Below, in pieces: positions 24,396-32,477 of a stretch of 64,000 bases of DNA (its first letter is position 1; each line of letters begins with the position of its first letter). The DNA is from JALZKA01 sp963715405. GTDB taxonomy: Bacteria; Actinomycetota; Thermoleophilia; Solirubrobacterales; 70-9. The notes below the pieces were generated by a model. That model worked only from the letters and a program-made list of their open reading frames with translations. It searched no databases and was not told where the DNA came from. The stretch spans positions 1,240,001 to 1,304,000 of the forward strand of contig OY970239.1 of the NCBI GenBank assembly GCA_963715405.1. Direction: 5' to 3'. Both the position numbers and the translations under genes were made by a program.

Positions 24396-25564
24396 GCGGC
24401 GAGGTGCTCGCGCATCCGCTCGACTGCCTCGGAGATGCGCCCGTCGGGCGCGGTGAGTGAAATCCGGAAGAAGCCTTCGCCGGACGGCCCGTACATCGAG
24501 CCAGGCGAGATCACCACGGCAGCCTCCTCTAAGGCGAGCTCTGCGAACGACGTCGAGGTGTGGTCCTCGGGCACCGGAGCCCAGACGTAGATCGTGCCCT
24601 TTGGCGCAGCCACTTCCACACCGATATCGCGAAGGGCCGAGACGACGAGGTCGCGCCGGCGCTCGTACACGGCGTTCATGTCGTCGATGGAATCGCGTGG
24701 AGCGTCGAGCGCGGCCGCGGCGGCAAGCTGCACGGCCTCGAACAGGCCTGAGTCCACATTGGTCTTGAGCCGCCAATAGGTCTCGATCGCGTCAGCGTTA
24801 CCGAGGATGGCGGCGCAGCGCCAGCCCGTCATGTTGAAGCCCTTCGAAAGGGAGAAGACCTCGACGCCGACGTCCTTGGCTCCGGGCGTGGCGAGGAAGC
24901 TCGGCGCGACGTAGCCGTCGAATGTCGTCTCCGAATACGCGTTGTCGTGAACGACGAGGAACTGGTGCTTGTTTGCGAGCTCGACCACCCGTTCGAAGAA
25001 TCCCTCCGGAGCGACCGCACCGGTCGGGTTGTTCGGGTAGTTCAGGAACATCAGCCGCGCCTTGGAGATCGCAAGCGGGTCGATCGCGTCCAGGTCCGGA
25101 ACGAAGCCGCGCTCCGGCTCGAGCGGCAGGACGACGGCCTCAGCTCCTGCAAGCACAGGCCCGGCGGTGTAGACCGGGTAGCCCGGATCCGAGGCGAGGG
25201 CGATGTCGCCGGGATCGAGGAAAGCGAAACAGAGGTTGTAGATGCACTCCTTGGCGCCAATGGCGGGAATCACCTCGGTTTCGGGGTCAATCCCCACGCT
25301 GAAGCGCTTGTCGTAGAACCGTGCTAACGCCTCTCGGAACTCGGCGCGGCCGCGGTTCGACGGGTACTGGTGCGTCGAGGGATCCGCCGCAGCCGCTTGC
25401 AGCGCCTCGACGATGTGGGGATAAGTGGGCGTGTCGGGATCGCCGATCCCAAGCGAGATCACGTCGATCCCCGCGGCCTTCTTCTCCGCCACCTTGCGCT
25501 CGAGCTCGGCGAACATGTACGGCGGGATCGCCTGGAGACGCTCGGAGGGATCAGTGCGAGCCAT
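24392..25564 (-). CDS. dapL: LL-diaminopimelate aminotransferase
   Basis: 390 residues from ATG 25564 (ARTDPSERLQAIPPYMFAEL). It is a fold-type I aminotransferase with DVISLGIGDPDTPTYPHIVE, MFLNYPNNPTGAVAPE and the PLP lysine in VFSLSKGFNMTGWRCA. These are typical of DapL and close class I/II enzymes. DapL converts tetrahydrodipicolinate directly to LL-diaminopimelate using glutamate. Position 13 bases after dapF supports this role. A general aspartate-type aminotransferase is the alternative. No dapD, dapC or dapE is in the window. Confidence 0.85.
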   Translation of the reverse strand: MARTDPSERLQAIPPYMFAELERKVAEKKAAGIDVISLGIGDPDTPTYPHIVEALQAAAADPSTHQYPSNRGRAEFREALARFYDKRFSVGIDPETEVIPAIGAKECIYNLCFAFLDPGDIALASDPGYPVYTAGPVLAGAEAVVLPLEPERGFVPDLDAIDPLAISKARLMFLNYPNNPTGAVAPEGFFERVVELANKHQFLVVHDNAYSETTFDGYVAPSFLATPGAKDVGVEVFSLSKGFNMTGWRCAAILGNADAIETYWRLKTNVDSGLFEAVQLAAAAALDAPRDSIDDMNAVYERRRDLVVSALRDIGVEVAAPKGTIYVWAPVPEDHTSTSFAELALEEAAVVISPGSMYGPSGEGFFRISLTAPDGRISEAVERMREHLAA

Positions 25565-25577
25565 GGGCGGCGGCAGG

Positions 25578-26393
25578 CTATCCAAGTCCTTCGAGCGCAC
25601 GAACCATCTCGTTGGAGAGCTCGCCGCGGAAGATCGGCTCAGCGGTGCCGGTGAGCGTCACGTCTAGCTCATCGCCCACATCCACGGTGAGCATGCCGCC
25701 GTCGAGCTGCACGGTGATCGGGCTCGGTGCGCCTTCTAAAAAGGCGGCGACAGCAGCCCCGGAGGCACCGGTGCCTGACGAGAGCGTCTCCCCCACTCCG
25801 CGCTCGAAGATCCGGGCGCGCACCTCCGACCCGGCCACGCGCGTGAACGACACGTTGGTTCGCTCCGGAAACAGGTTCGTATTCGACTCGATGCCGGGGC
25901 CGATCTCACCCAGATCGAGGTTCTCGATCTCGTCGCCCACGTTGATGACGCATTGCGGGTTGCCCACGTTCATCGCGCGATAAGACCACTCGCGTCCTGC
26001 CGATGTCAGAGCGCCCGTGCCCTCGTCGCGAGCGCGCCCGATCTCCATCCGCACCTCACCGGGTCCCGTGATTCTTGGCCGAACCGGCCCCGCCTTGGTG
26101 ATGACCGAGAACTCGTCCTCGTCGGTCCACCCCGCGGTACGCAGGTAGAGAACCGCCTCGCGCGCGCCGTTGCCGGAGAGCTCCGCCTCGGAGCCGTCCG
26201 GGTTGAAGATCCGAAGCTCGGCGACGTGCTCGGGGTCTTCGACCGGCGTGAGCAGCAGGATCCCGTCCGAGCCGATCCCGAAGTGGGGGTCGCAGATTCG
26301 CTTCACACGCTCCGGCGTGAGCTCGAACGGAAGCGCAGCAAGCTCGACGATCACGTAATCGTTTCCGAGCGCTTGCCACTTTTCGAACTTCAC
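25578..26393 (-). CDS. dapF: Diaminopimelate epimerase homologue with both catalytic Cys replaced by Ser
   Basis: 271 residues, full length for DapF (KFEKWQALGNDYVIVE at the start). Motif 1, normally NxDGSEAExCGNGxR, reads NPDGSEAELSGNGAR. Motif 2, normally GETxxCGTG, reads GETLSSGTGASG. Both proton-transfer cysteines are therefore serine, encoded by TCC and TCA. Other substrate-binding parts are kept. DapF normally turns LL- into meso-diaminopimelate, and the neighbours dapL and miaA are the standard actinobacterial context. Whether a Ser/Ser enzyme can racemise, or has another activity, cannot be told. Confidence 0.88.
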   Translation of the reverse strand: MKFEKWQALGNDYVIVELAALPFELTPERVKRICDPHFGIGSDGILLLTPVEDPEHVAELRIFNPDGSEAELSGNGAREAVLYLRTAGWTDEDEFSVITKAGPVRPRITGPGEVRMEIGRARDEGTGALTSAGREWSYRAMNVGNPQCVINVGDEIENLDLGEIGPGIESNTNLFPERTNVSFTRVAGSEVRARIFERGVGETLSSGTGASGAAVAAFLEGAPSPITVQLDGGMLTVDVGDELDVTLTGTAEPIFRGELSNEMVRALEGLG

Positions 26394-26404
26394 GGGCCTC
26401 GAAT

Positions 26405-27297
26405 CTATTCGGGCGACTCGAGTTGCTGAGCGATAGCGGCGGCCACATCCGCATCTGTCATGCCCGTGCGGTTGATCAGCTCAACACCCGGCATCCGGCG
26501 CATCCAGGTGAGCTGGCGGCGGGCGAAGGCGCGCTGTGCGGACTTCATGCCCTCGATGTCCCCCATGGACAGCTCCTCGAAGCCGATGGCAGCGCGCGCG
26601 GTGCGGGACGCCCGGGCGCGGTCAGCCTTCCTGGCCTCCTCGGCAGCCCCCGCTGCCACCATGGAGTCCACCCGCGTCTCGATTCGGCTGCGGAGCTCGT
26701 CGCGATCGAGCGTCAGACCGACCAGCGTCGTGGGCCTGCGGAGCTTCTCCGTCCAGAGCCCTTCGCTCGAAGCGTGAGGCGCGATGCCCAGACGCGTCAG
26801 CTCGGTGAGCCGCACGATCCGCTTGCGGTCATTCGGGTGAACTCCGGAGCGAAGCTCCTCCGGCAATTGGGCGTGAAGCGCCTCTGGGCCACGCTCGGTG
26901 AGATCGGTCTCGACCTCGTCGCGGATCTCGGCGGGTACGGGCGGGCGCAGCTCGAGCTCGGCCAGAGCGGCGCGCAGGTAAAGGCCCGTGCCACCGACGA
27001 CCATCGGCCGGCGGCCCGCTTCCAGAAGCGAATCGATCTCCTGATGGGCAAGGTCGGCGAAGCGACCCGCGGAGAACTCCTCGTCCACGTCCGCGACCCC
27101 GACCAGCCGGTGCTCGAGGCGCTCTCGCTCCTCGGATGTCGGCGCCCCGCTCAGGATTTCGAGGCCACGGTAGACCTGGATCGAGTCGCAGCCGACGGCT
27201 ACGGGATCCTCCCCCGCCCTCGCAAGAGCTCGGCGAGCTCGATCGCGACGCCCGTCTTTCCGGCTGCCGTGGGGCCGAAGATCGCGACGACGTCCAT
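26405..27297 (-). pseudogene. miaA: tRNA dimethylallyltransferase MiaA, frameshifted at a C5 run
   Basis: From ATG 27297 the frame gives DVVAIFGPTAAGKTGVAIEL with the P-loop, then LLRGRG and a stop after RIP. The rest of MiaA (EDPVAVGCDSIQVYRGLEIL, VVGGTGLYLRAALAELEL, LTWMRRMPGV) continues in another frame. The switch point is the C run at 27211-27215 (G run on the coding strand); one more G restores a continuous protein of about 297 residues. MiaA adds the isopentenyl group to A37 of tRNAs that MiaB, encoded just upstream, then methylthiolates. A sequencing error is the most likely cause; true loss is possible. Confidence 0.85.
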
Positions 27298-27308
27298 CGC
27301 GGACGGCC

Positions 27309-28628
27309 TCAGCCGGCGCGGCTGAGGATCCGCTCGTGCCCGAGGAGCGTCTGCGAGGTCGCCTTATCGATCTCGACCTCGACCAGATCACCCGGCTGCG
27401 CGGTGCCCTCGAAGTTGACGGCCTTGTTGTGGCGGCTCCGCCCGCGAAGGCGGCTCGGATCAGTGCGGCTCGGACCCTCGGCCAGGACGCCGAGCGTGCG
27501 TCCGACGAAGCGCTGTGCTCGCTCCTTCGCGCGTGCCTGAACGAGGTCCACCAGTCGCTTCATCCGCTCCTGCTTGACCGGGTGGGAAACCTGCCCTTCC
27601 ATGGTGGCTGCCTCGGTTCCACGCCGGGGCGAGAAAACGAAGGTAAAAGCGCCGTCGTAGGCGACTTGGTCCACCACCTCAAGGGTGCGCTCGAAGTCCT
27701 CCTCGGTCTCGCCCGGGAAGCCGACGATGATGTCGGTCGTGAGCGCGCAGTCGGGCACGTGCTCGCGGATGAGCGCGACGCGGTCGAGATAGCGCTCGCG
27801 GGTATAGGTGCGGCGCATCGCCTTGAGGATCGGACTCGATCCCGACTGAAGCGGCAGGTGGATGTGCTCGCAGAGCGCCTCACACTCGGCGTGGGCCAGG
27901 ATCACGTCTTCTCGCATGTCTTTCGGGTGTGGGCTCGTGTAGCGGATGCGCTCAATTCCGTCCACCGCGTTGACGGCCTGCAGGAGCTCGGCGAACGTCA
28001 TGCGATCGTCGCCGCGCAGGTCGCGCCCGTAGGCGTTCACATTCTGGCCGAGCAGGGTGACCTCGCGCACTCCGTCGGCAGCGAGACGCTCGACTTCACG
28101 CAGAAGCTCGGGTGCCGGCCGGGATTCCTCGCGGCCGCGAGTGGAGGGCACGATGCAGTACGCGCAGACGCAATTGCATCCCTGCGAGATCTGAAGCCAC
28201 GCCTGAAACTCGCGTGCGCGCTTCATCGGCAGGTGCCCGGCGAAGCCCTCGAACTCGAAGAAGCCCTGAGCGCCGATCGAGTCCGTGGTCAGAAACTCGG
28301 CGAGGCGTCCGATCTGTCCCGGGCCGAAGGCGACGTCCACGAACGGGAAGCGTTCGAAGATCTCATCTTTCAGCGACTGCGCCCAGCAGCCGCCGACGCC
28401 CACGATCCGGCTCGGGTCCTCGGACTTGAGGCGCTTGGCGTGTCCGAGGTGGGCGATGAAGCGCGAGTCCGCCGACTCGCGAATCGAGCAGGTGTTGAAG
28501 AGGATGAGGTCTGCGCCGTCGCGGTCAGGAGCTTCGTTGTAGCCGAGTGACTCGAGCATGCCGCGCATGCGCTCCGAATCGTGCTCGTTCATCTGACACC
28601 CGAAGGTGGTTACGTGGTAGCGCGGCAT
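27309..28628 (-). CDS. miaB: tRNA-2-methylthio-N6-dimethylallyladenosine synthase
   Basis: 439 residues. The N-terminal UPF0004 domain has YHVTTFGCQMNEHDSERM, LILFNTCSIRESAD and the third cluster cysteine in GVGGCWAQ. The radical-SAM domain has the CxxxCxxC motif as QGCNCVCAYCIVPSTRG, and a TRAM domain ends the protein. It adds a methylthio group at C2 of i6A37 in tRNA, using the product of MiaA encoded 11 bases downstream. The start is the base after the stop of the cupredoxin gene. Confidence 0.96.
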   Translation of the reverse strand: MPRYHVTTFGCQMNEHDSERMRGMLESLGYNEAPDRDGADLILFNTCSIRESADSRFIAHLGHAKRLKSEDPSRIVGVGGCWAQSLKDEIFERFPFVDVAFGPGQIGRLAEFLTTDSIGAQGFFEFEGFAGHLPMKRAREFQAWLQISQGCNCVCAYCIVPSTRGREESRPAPELLREVERLAADGVREVTLLGQNVNAYGRDLRGDDRMTFAELLQAVNAVDGIERIRYTSPHPKDMREDVILAHAECEALCEHIHLPLQSGSSPILKAMRRTYTRERYLDRVALIREHVPDCALTTDIIVGFPGETEEDFERTLEVVDQVAYDGAFTFVFSPRRGTEAATMEGQVSHPVKQERMKRLVDLVQARAKERAQRFVGRTLGVLAEGPSRTDPSRLRGRSRHNKAVNFEGTAQPGDLVEVEIDKATSQTLLGHERILSRAG

Positions 28629-29213
28629 CTACTCGACGATGAGCTCGCCTTCCATGCCCGATTCGCGGTGGCCTGGGACCGAGCAGTAAAAGACGTAGTC
28701 GCCGGGCTCCAGATCGGCCGTCGCGGGGCCACTCTCGCCCTCGGTCACCGTGTCGCCCTGGGCGACGGTCTCAGAGCCGTCCTCGATCGCGACATTGTGG
28801 GGCACGGGCGAGGGGTTCGTGTAGTTGATCGTGATCGCACCGGCCTTCGCGTCGAGCGTCTCCGGGTCGAAGACGAGGTCTCCGGGCTCGGGCGAGGTCA
28901 GTTCGAGCTCCTCGGCGTCGACGGCCTCAGCGTCCTCGGTTCCCGAGCCTTCTGACGCCTCTCCCTCCTCCCCGGCCGCCGCTTCTTCCTGCTCGGCGCG
29001 GTACTCGGCGATCTCCTCGGTGCGCACCTCGTGCTCCTCGCGGGAGAGGATGATCGCGAACGCGGCTGAGCCGACGACGAGGAAGGCCATCAGCGCAAGT
29101 CCGCCGATCATCACGGGGCGCGACGGGAAGTTCTCCATCCGCATGCCCCCGAACGCCACGACCAGGGCCATGACCGTGAGGGCGATCCCAAAGACGTAGA
29201 AGAGCTCGCTCAT
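28629..29213 (-). CDS. Membrane-anchored cupredoxin (plastocyanin-like) protein
   Basis: 194 residues. Two transmembrane helices (about 5-22 and 33-57) are followed by a Glu/Ala-rich linker (60-105) and a cupredoxin domain. Type-1 copper ligands are visible: His in PVPHNVAIEDGS, and Cys, His and Met in YCSVPGHRESGMEG. It probably carries electrons at the outer face of the membrane. It sits between rny and miaB with no gap to miaB, a context not linked to respiration, so its partner is unknown. Confidence 0.82.
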   Translation of the reverse strand: MSELFYVFGIALTVMALVVAFGGMRMENFPSRPVMIGGLALMAFLVVGSAAFAIILSREEHEVRTEEIAEYRAEQEEAAAGEEGEASEGSGTEDAEAVDAEELELTSPEPGDLVFDPETLDAKAGAITINYTNPSPVPHNVAIEDGSETVAQGDTVTEGESGPATADLEPGDYVFYCSVPGHRESGMEGELIVE

Positions 29214-29237
29214 GCGGGCGCGATCCTATCGGGCCTC

Positions 29238-30668
29238 TCAGTCCGCAAACGCGGTGGCCCGGCTCTCGCGGATGACCGTGATCTTGGTGCGTCCCGGGAG
29301 TGTCGCCTCCTTTTCGATCGCTGTCGCGATCTCCTGCGAGATCACGGCGGCGGTGTCATCGTCGACGATGCCCGGGTCCACGACGACCCGGATCTCCCGC
29401 CCGGCACGCATCGCGAAGACGCGCTCGACCCCATGGTGCCGGCCGGCGATCTCCTCCAGGTCCCGCATCCGCCCGACGTATTGCTCGAGCGAGTCTCCCC
29501 GTGCGCCAGGGCGAGCACCGGAGACCGCGTCGGCAGCCTGCACGATCACTGCCTCGACGGTCTTGATCTCGACTTCGTTGTGGTGCGCCTCCATGGCATG
29601 GACGACGGCCTCAGACTCGCCGTTACGCCTTGCGATGCGACCGCCGATCAGGGCATGAGGACCCTCGATCTCGTGCGTGACCGCTTTGCCGATGTCGTGG
29701 AGGAAAGCCGCGCGGCGCGCCGTCTCAGCTGACGCTCCCAGTTCCTCGGCCAGGATGCTCGCCAAGTTCGCGCACTCGACAAGGTGATCGAGCACGTTTT
29801 GGCCGTACGACGTGCGAAAGCGAAGCTGGCCGATCAGCTTCGTCAGCTCGGGATCGAGCCCGTGCACATGGGCCTCGAGCGCCGCCCGCTCGCCCTCCTC
29901 CATCACGCGCTCTTCGAGATCCGCCTTCGCCTGCTCATACGTCTCCTCGATCAGTGCCGGATGGATGCGGCCGTCTGCGATCAGCCGCTCGAGCGTGATC
30001 CTGGCGATCTCGCGGCGAACGCCGTCGAAGCTCGAAAGGACCACCGCAGAGGGCGTCTCATCGATGATCACGTCCACGCCGGTGAGCTTTTCGAGGGCGC
30101 GGATGTTCCGGCCCTCACGGCCGATGATGCGCCCCTTCATCTCGTCGGACGGAAGCTCGACCAAGCGGGTCGTGGTCTCGCTGGAATGCTTCGCAGCGAG
30201 CCTCCCGGTCGCCACCGCGAGGATGTTCCGAGCCCGTCGATCGCCTTCCCTTTTGGCCTCCTCTTCGAGCTGGCGGATCTTGAGGGCCGCCTGGTGCTGT
30301 GCTTCTTGCTCGACGTCAGCCAGGAGCAGATGCCGGGCCTGGGCCGCGCTGAGCCCTGAGATGCGCTCGAGCTCGCGTCGCTGGACGCGCTTTGCCTGCT
30401 TCAGCTCCTCCGACTGCTGAGCGAGGTTTCGCTCGCGATCCTCGAGCGCCTGCATGCGCCGGTCGATGTCTGCCTGGCGAAGTGCGATCGACTCGGTCTC
30501 TCGGAGCGCCAACTCCTCCAGACGGGCGATCTCCGCTCGCCGTGCCTGAAGCTCGTCCATGGGGGTCCCACCTGTCGCGGGTCCTTCGTTGTCGTCGCCG
30601 GAGCCGGGCGCGATCGGCCCCGCATCCTCGTCGCGGCGCCAGCCGAAGCGTTGCGCGCGTTGTGCCAT
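29238..30668 (-). CDS. rny: Ribonuclease Y, without the usual membrane anchor
   Basis: 476 residues. Residues 35-170 form a long charged coiled coil. The KH domain has GRIIGREGRNIRALEKLTGV, and the HD domain has AAFLHDIGKAV with later HHNEVEIKTVEAVIVQAADA. The start ATG has GGAGGTGA seven bases upstream, so it is well set. Typical RNase Y begins with a transmembrane helix; here the first 35 residues (AQRAQRFGWRRDEDAG) are polar. RNase Y starts mRNA decay by endonucleolytic cuts, and this one may be cytosolic or bound through a partner. Confidence 0.93.
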   Translation of the reverse strand: MAQRAQRFGWRRDEDAGPIAPGSGDDNEGPATGGTPMDELQARRAEIARLEELALRETESIALRQADIDRRMQALEDRERNLAQQSEELKQAKRVQRRELERISGLSAAQARHLLLADVEQEAQHQAALKIRQLEEEAKREGDRRARNILAVATGRLAAKHSSETTTRLVELPSDEMKGRIIGREGRNIRALEKLTGVDVIIDETPSAVVLSSFDGVRREIARITLERLIADGRIHPALIEETYEQAKADLEERVMEEGERAALEAHVHGLDPELTKLIGQLRFRTSYGQNVLDHLVECANLASILAEELGASAETARRAAFLHDIGKAVTHEIEGPHALIGGRIARRNGESEAVVHAMEAHHNEVEIKTVEAVIVQAADAVSGARPGARGDSLEQYVGRMRDLEEIAGRHHGVERVFAMRAGREIRVVVDPGIVDDDTAAVISQEIATAIEKEATLPGRTKITVIRESRATAFAD

Positions 30669-30798
30669 CTGAGTTTCACCTCCACCCGCGCCGGCGTGGG
30701 CCGGCAGCGAGCGCGTTTGTCATCAAGGTTCATGTGTTGGGTCGTTCGTTGTGATCGGCGCAGCGCTTCGTCGCCAATCGGGTACAACGATGGTAAAC

Positions 30799-30816
30799 CC
30801 GGACGCAAGCCCGGGA
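30799..30816 (-). terminator. Terminator-like hairpin after recX
   Basis: On the minus strand CCCGG and CCGGG enclose an eight-base loop and are followed by TTTACC, 23 bases after the recX stop. It would separate the recA-recX unit from rny. The stem is short, so the strength is uncertain. Confidence 0.45.
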
Positions 30817-30838
30817 TGCGCGGACGGCGCTCTTGGGA

Positions 30839-31300
30839 TCAGGCTGCCCGGCGCTCGGCAAGGCGAACGGCGTCGTATGCGACCTCGAGCTCGTAGCCGC
30901 GCCGGGCCAGAAACGCGAGCGCCCTGCCGCGCCCCGAGTCGTCGTCGAGACTGTCGTCACGTCGCACGAGCAGCTCCGCGGCCCGCTCGGCGAGCTCGGA
31001 GCGGCTCTCCGCTCCAACCGCGGCCTCGGCGGTCTGGCGCGAGATGCCCTTCCCCATCAGCGCGTCGCGGATGCGTTCCGGGCCCCAGCCGAAAAGCTCT
31101 CGCTTGTCTTCTGCGAAGAGCGCCGCGTAGCGCTCGTCGTCGAGCTGGCCTATCTCGATCAGGCGGCGGATCGCCTCCTCGGCCTCGGCAGGGTCAACGT
31201 CCCGCTGGGCGAGCCACTCCCTGAGCTCGGCCACCGTCCGCTCTTTCCGCGAGAGCGCGCGGACCGCCAGCTCGAAAGGCGATGCTTCGCGTCCGGCCAT
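30839..31300 (-). CDS. recX: Regulatory protein RecX
   Basis: 153 residues from ATG 31300 (AGREASPFELAVRALSRKER). The three-helix repeats of RecX are seen in TVAELREWLAQRDVDPAEAE, LDDERYAALFAEDKRELFGW and GPERIRDALMGKGISRQTAE. RecX binds and limits RecA filaments. The frame continues upstream into recA, but ATG 31300 lies 13 bases after the recA stop and starts the conserved part. The recA-recX pairing is standard. Confidence 0.92.
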   Translation of the reverse strand: MAGREASPFELAVRALSRKERTVAELREWLAQRDVDPAEAEEAIRRLIEIGQLDDERYAALFAEDKRELFGWGPERIRDALMGKGISRQTAEAAVGAESRSELAERAAELLVRRDDSLDDDSGRGRALAFLARRGYELEVAYDAVRLAERRAA

Positions 31301-31313
31301 CGCGCGGTTGGGG

Positions 31314-32471
31314 CTACGCCGCTTTGCGCTCGGGCTCGGCGTTGTGGTCAGACCCCTCGCCAACGCCGGCAGAGGCTGACACGTCTGGAGTAGAGGGGTC
31401 AGACCCCTGATCGGGCACCGCTGCGATCGGGCGCGGCTCGCGCTCGATGTCGAGCAGCTCGAAGATCCGCGTCTCGATCTCTTGCGCCAGCTCGGCGTTC
31501 TCGGCGAGGTAGCCCTTTGTGTTGTTTCTCCCCTGGCCTAGGCGAAGCTCGCCATAGGAAAAGAACGACCCCGACTTCTGGACGAGGTCATGCTCAAGCG
31601 CGAGGTCGAGCAGGCAACCCTCATGCGAGATGCCAACGCCGTACTCGATGTCGAACTCAGCCTGGCGAAACGGCGGCGCCACCTTGTTCTTGACGACCTT
31701 GATGCGGACCCGGTTGCCGACCGCCTCGGTGCCCTCTTTCAGGGTCTCGATGCGGCGGATGTCAAGGCGCTGAGACGAGTAGAACTTGAGCGCACGACCA
31801 CCCGGCTGGGTCTCCGGCGAGCCGAAGGTGACGCCGATCTTCTCGCGGATCTGATTCGTGAAGAGGCAGACGGTGTTGGCGCGGTTGAGGTTTCCGGCGA
31901 GCTTTCGCATCGCCTGAGACATCATCCGCGCCTGGAGGCCGACCGACTGGTCTCCCATCTGGCCCTCGAGCTCGACGCGCGGCGTCAGGGCGGCAACCGA
32001 GTCCACGGCCACCACGTCGACCGCGCCAGAGCGGACCAGGACGTCGACGATCTCAAGCGCCTGCTCGCCGTAGTCCGGCTGAGAGATCAGGAGTTCGTCG
32101 GTGTTGAGGCCGATCCGGCGCGCGTAGATGGGGTCGAGAGCGTGCTCGGCGTCGATGAACGCGCATACTCCGCCACGCTTCTGAGCCTCGGCCATGATGT
32201 GGTAGACGAGGGTGGTCTTGCCCGAAGATTCCGGACCGAAGATCTCGACTACGCGGCCGCGAGCCACACCGCCGACTCCGAGCGCGAGATCGAGCGAGAG
32301 AGCGCCGGTGGGAATCGCATCGACTGCGAGCGCGTTGTCACCGCTCAGGGTCATGAGCGAGCCAGCGCCGAACTGCTTGTCGATCTGAGCCTTCGCTGCG
32401 TCGAGCGCGGCCGTACGTGCCTTCGCTTCCTTCTCTGCCGCCTTCTCTTCTGCCTTCTTTGCGTCAGCCAT
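31314..32471 (-). CDS. recA: Recombinase RecA with an extended acidic tail
   Basis: 385 residues. The core has Walker A in EIFGPESSGKTTLVYHIMAE, AFIDAEHALDPIYARRIG, VDSVAALTPRVELEGQMGD (loop L1), FTNQIREKIGV and NNTKGYLAEN. It drives homologous recombination and LexA cleavage. The last ~35 residues (SDPSTPDVSASAGVGEGSDH) are encoded by a palindromic element (31344-31407) also present in nusA. It follows thpR with a six base gap. I found no convincing actinobacterial SOS box upstream of thpR or recA. Confidence 0.98.
   Translation of the reverse strand: MADAKKAEEKAAEKEAKARTAALDAAKAQIDKQFGAGSLMTLSGDNALAVDAIPTGALSLDLALGVGGVARGRVVEIFGPESSGKTTLVYHIMAEAQKRGGVCAFIDAEHALDPIYARRIGLNTDELLISQPDYGEQALEIVDVLVRSGAVDVVAVDSVAALTPRVELEGQMGDQSVGLQARMMSQAMRKLAGNLNRANTVCLFTNQIREKIGVTFGSPETQPGGRALKFYSSQRLDIRRIETLKEGTEAVGNRVRIKVVKNKVAPPFRQAEFDIEYGVGISHEGCLLDLALEHDLVQKSGSFFSYGELRLGQGRNNTKGYLAENAELAQEIETRIFELLDIEREPRPIAAVPDQGSDPSTPDVSASAGVGEGSDHNAEPERKAA
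31344..31407. repeat. Palindromic interspersed element inside recA 3' end
   Basis: The plus strand shows GGTCAGACCCC (31346-31356) and GGGGTCAGACCCC (31395-31407), each a near or perfect palindrome. Between them, CTCGCC follows the first and TCTGGAGTAGA precedes the second. The same order and spacing occur in nusA. The element length keeps the reading frame and adds a Ser/Asp/Thr/Pro-rich tail to RecA. Confidence 0.8.
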
Positions 32472-32477
32472 CTGTCT

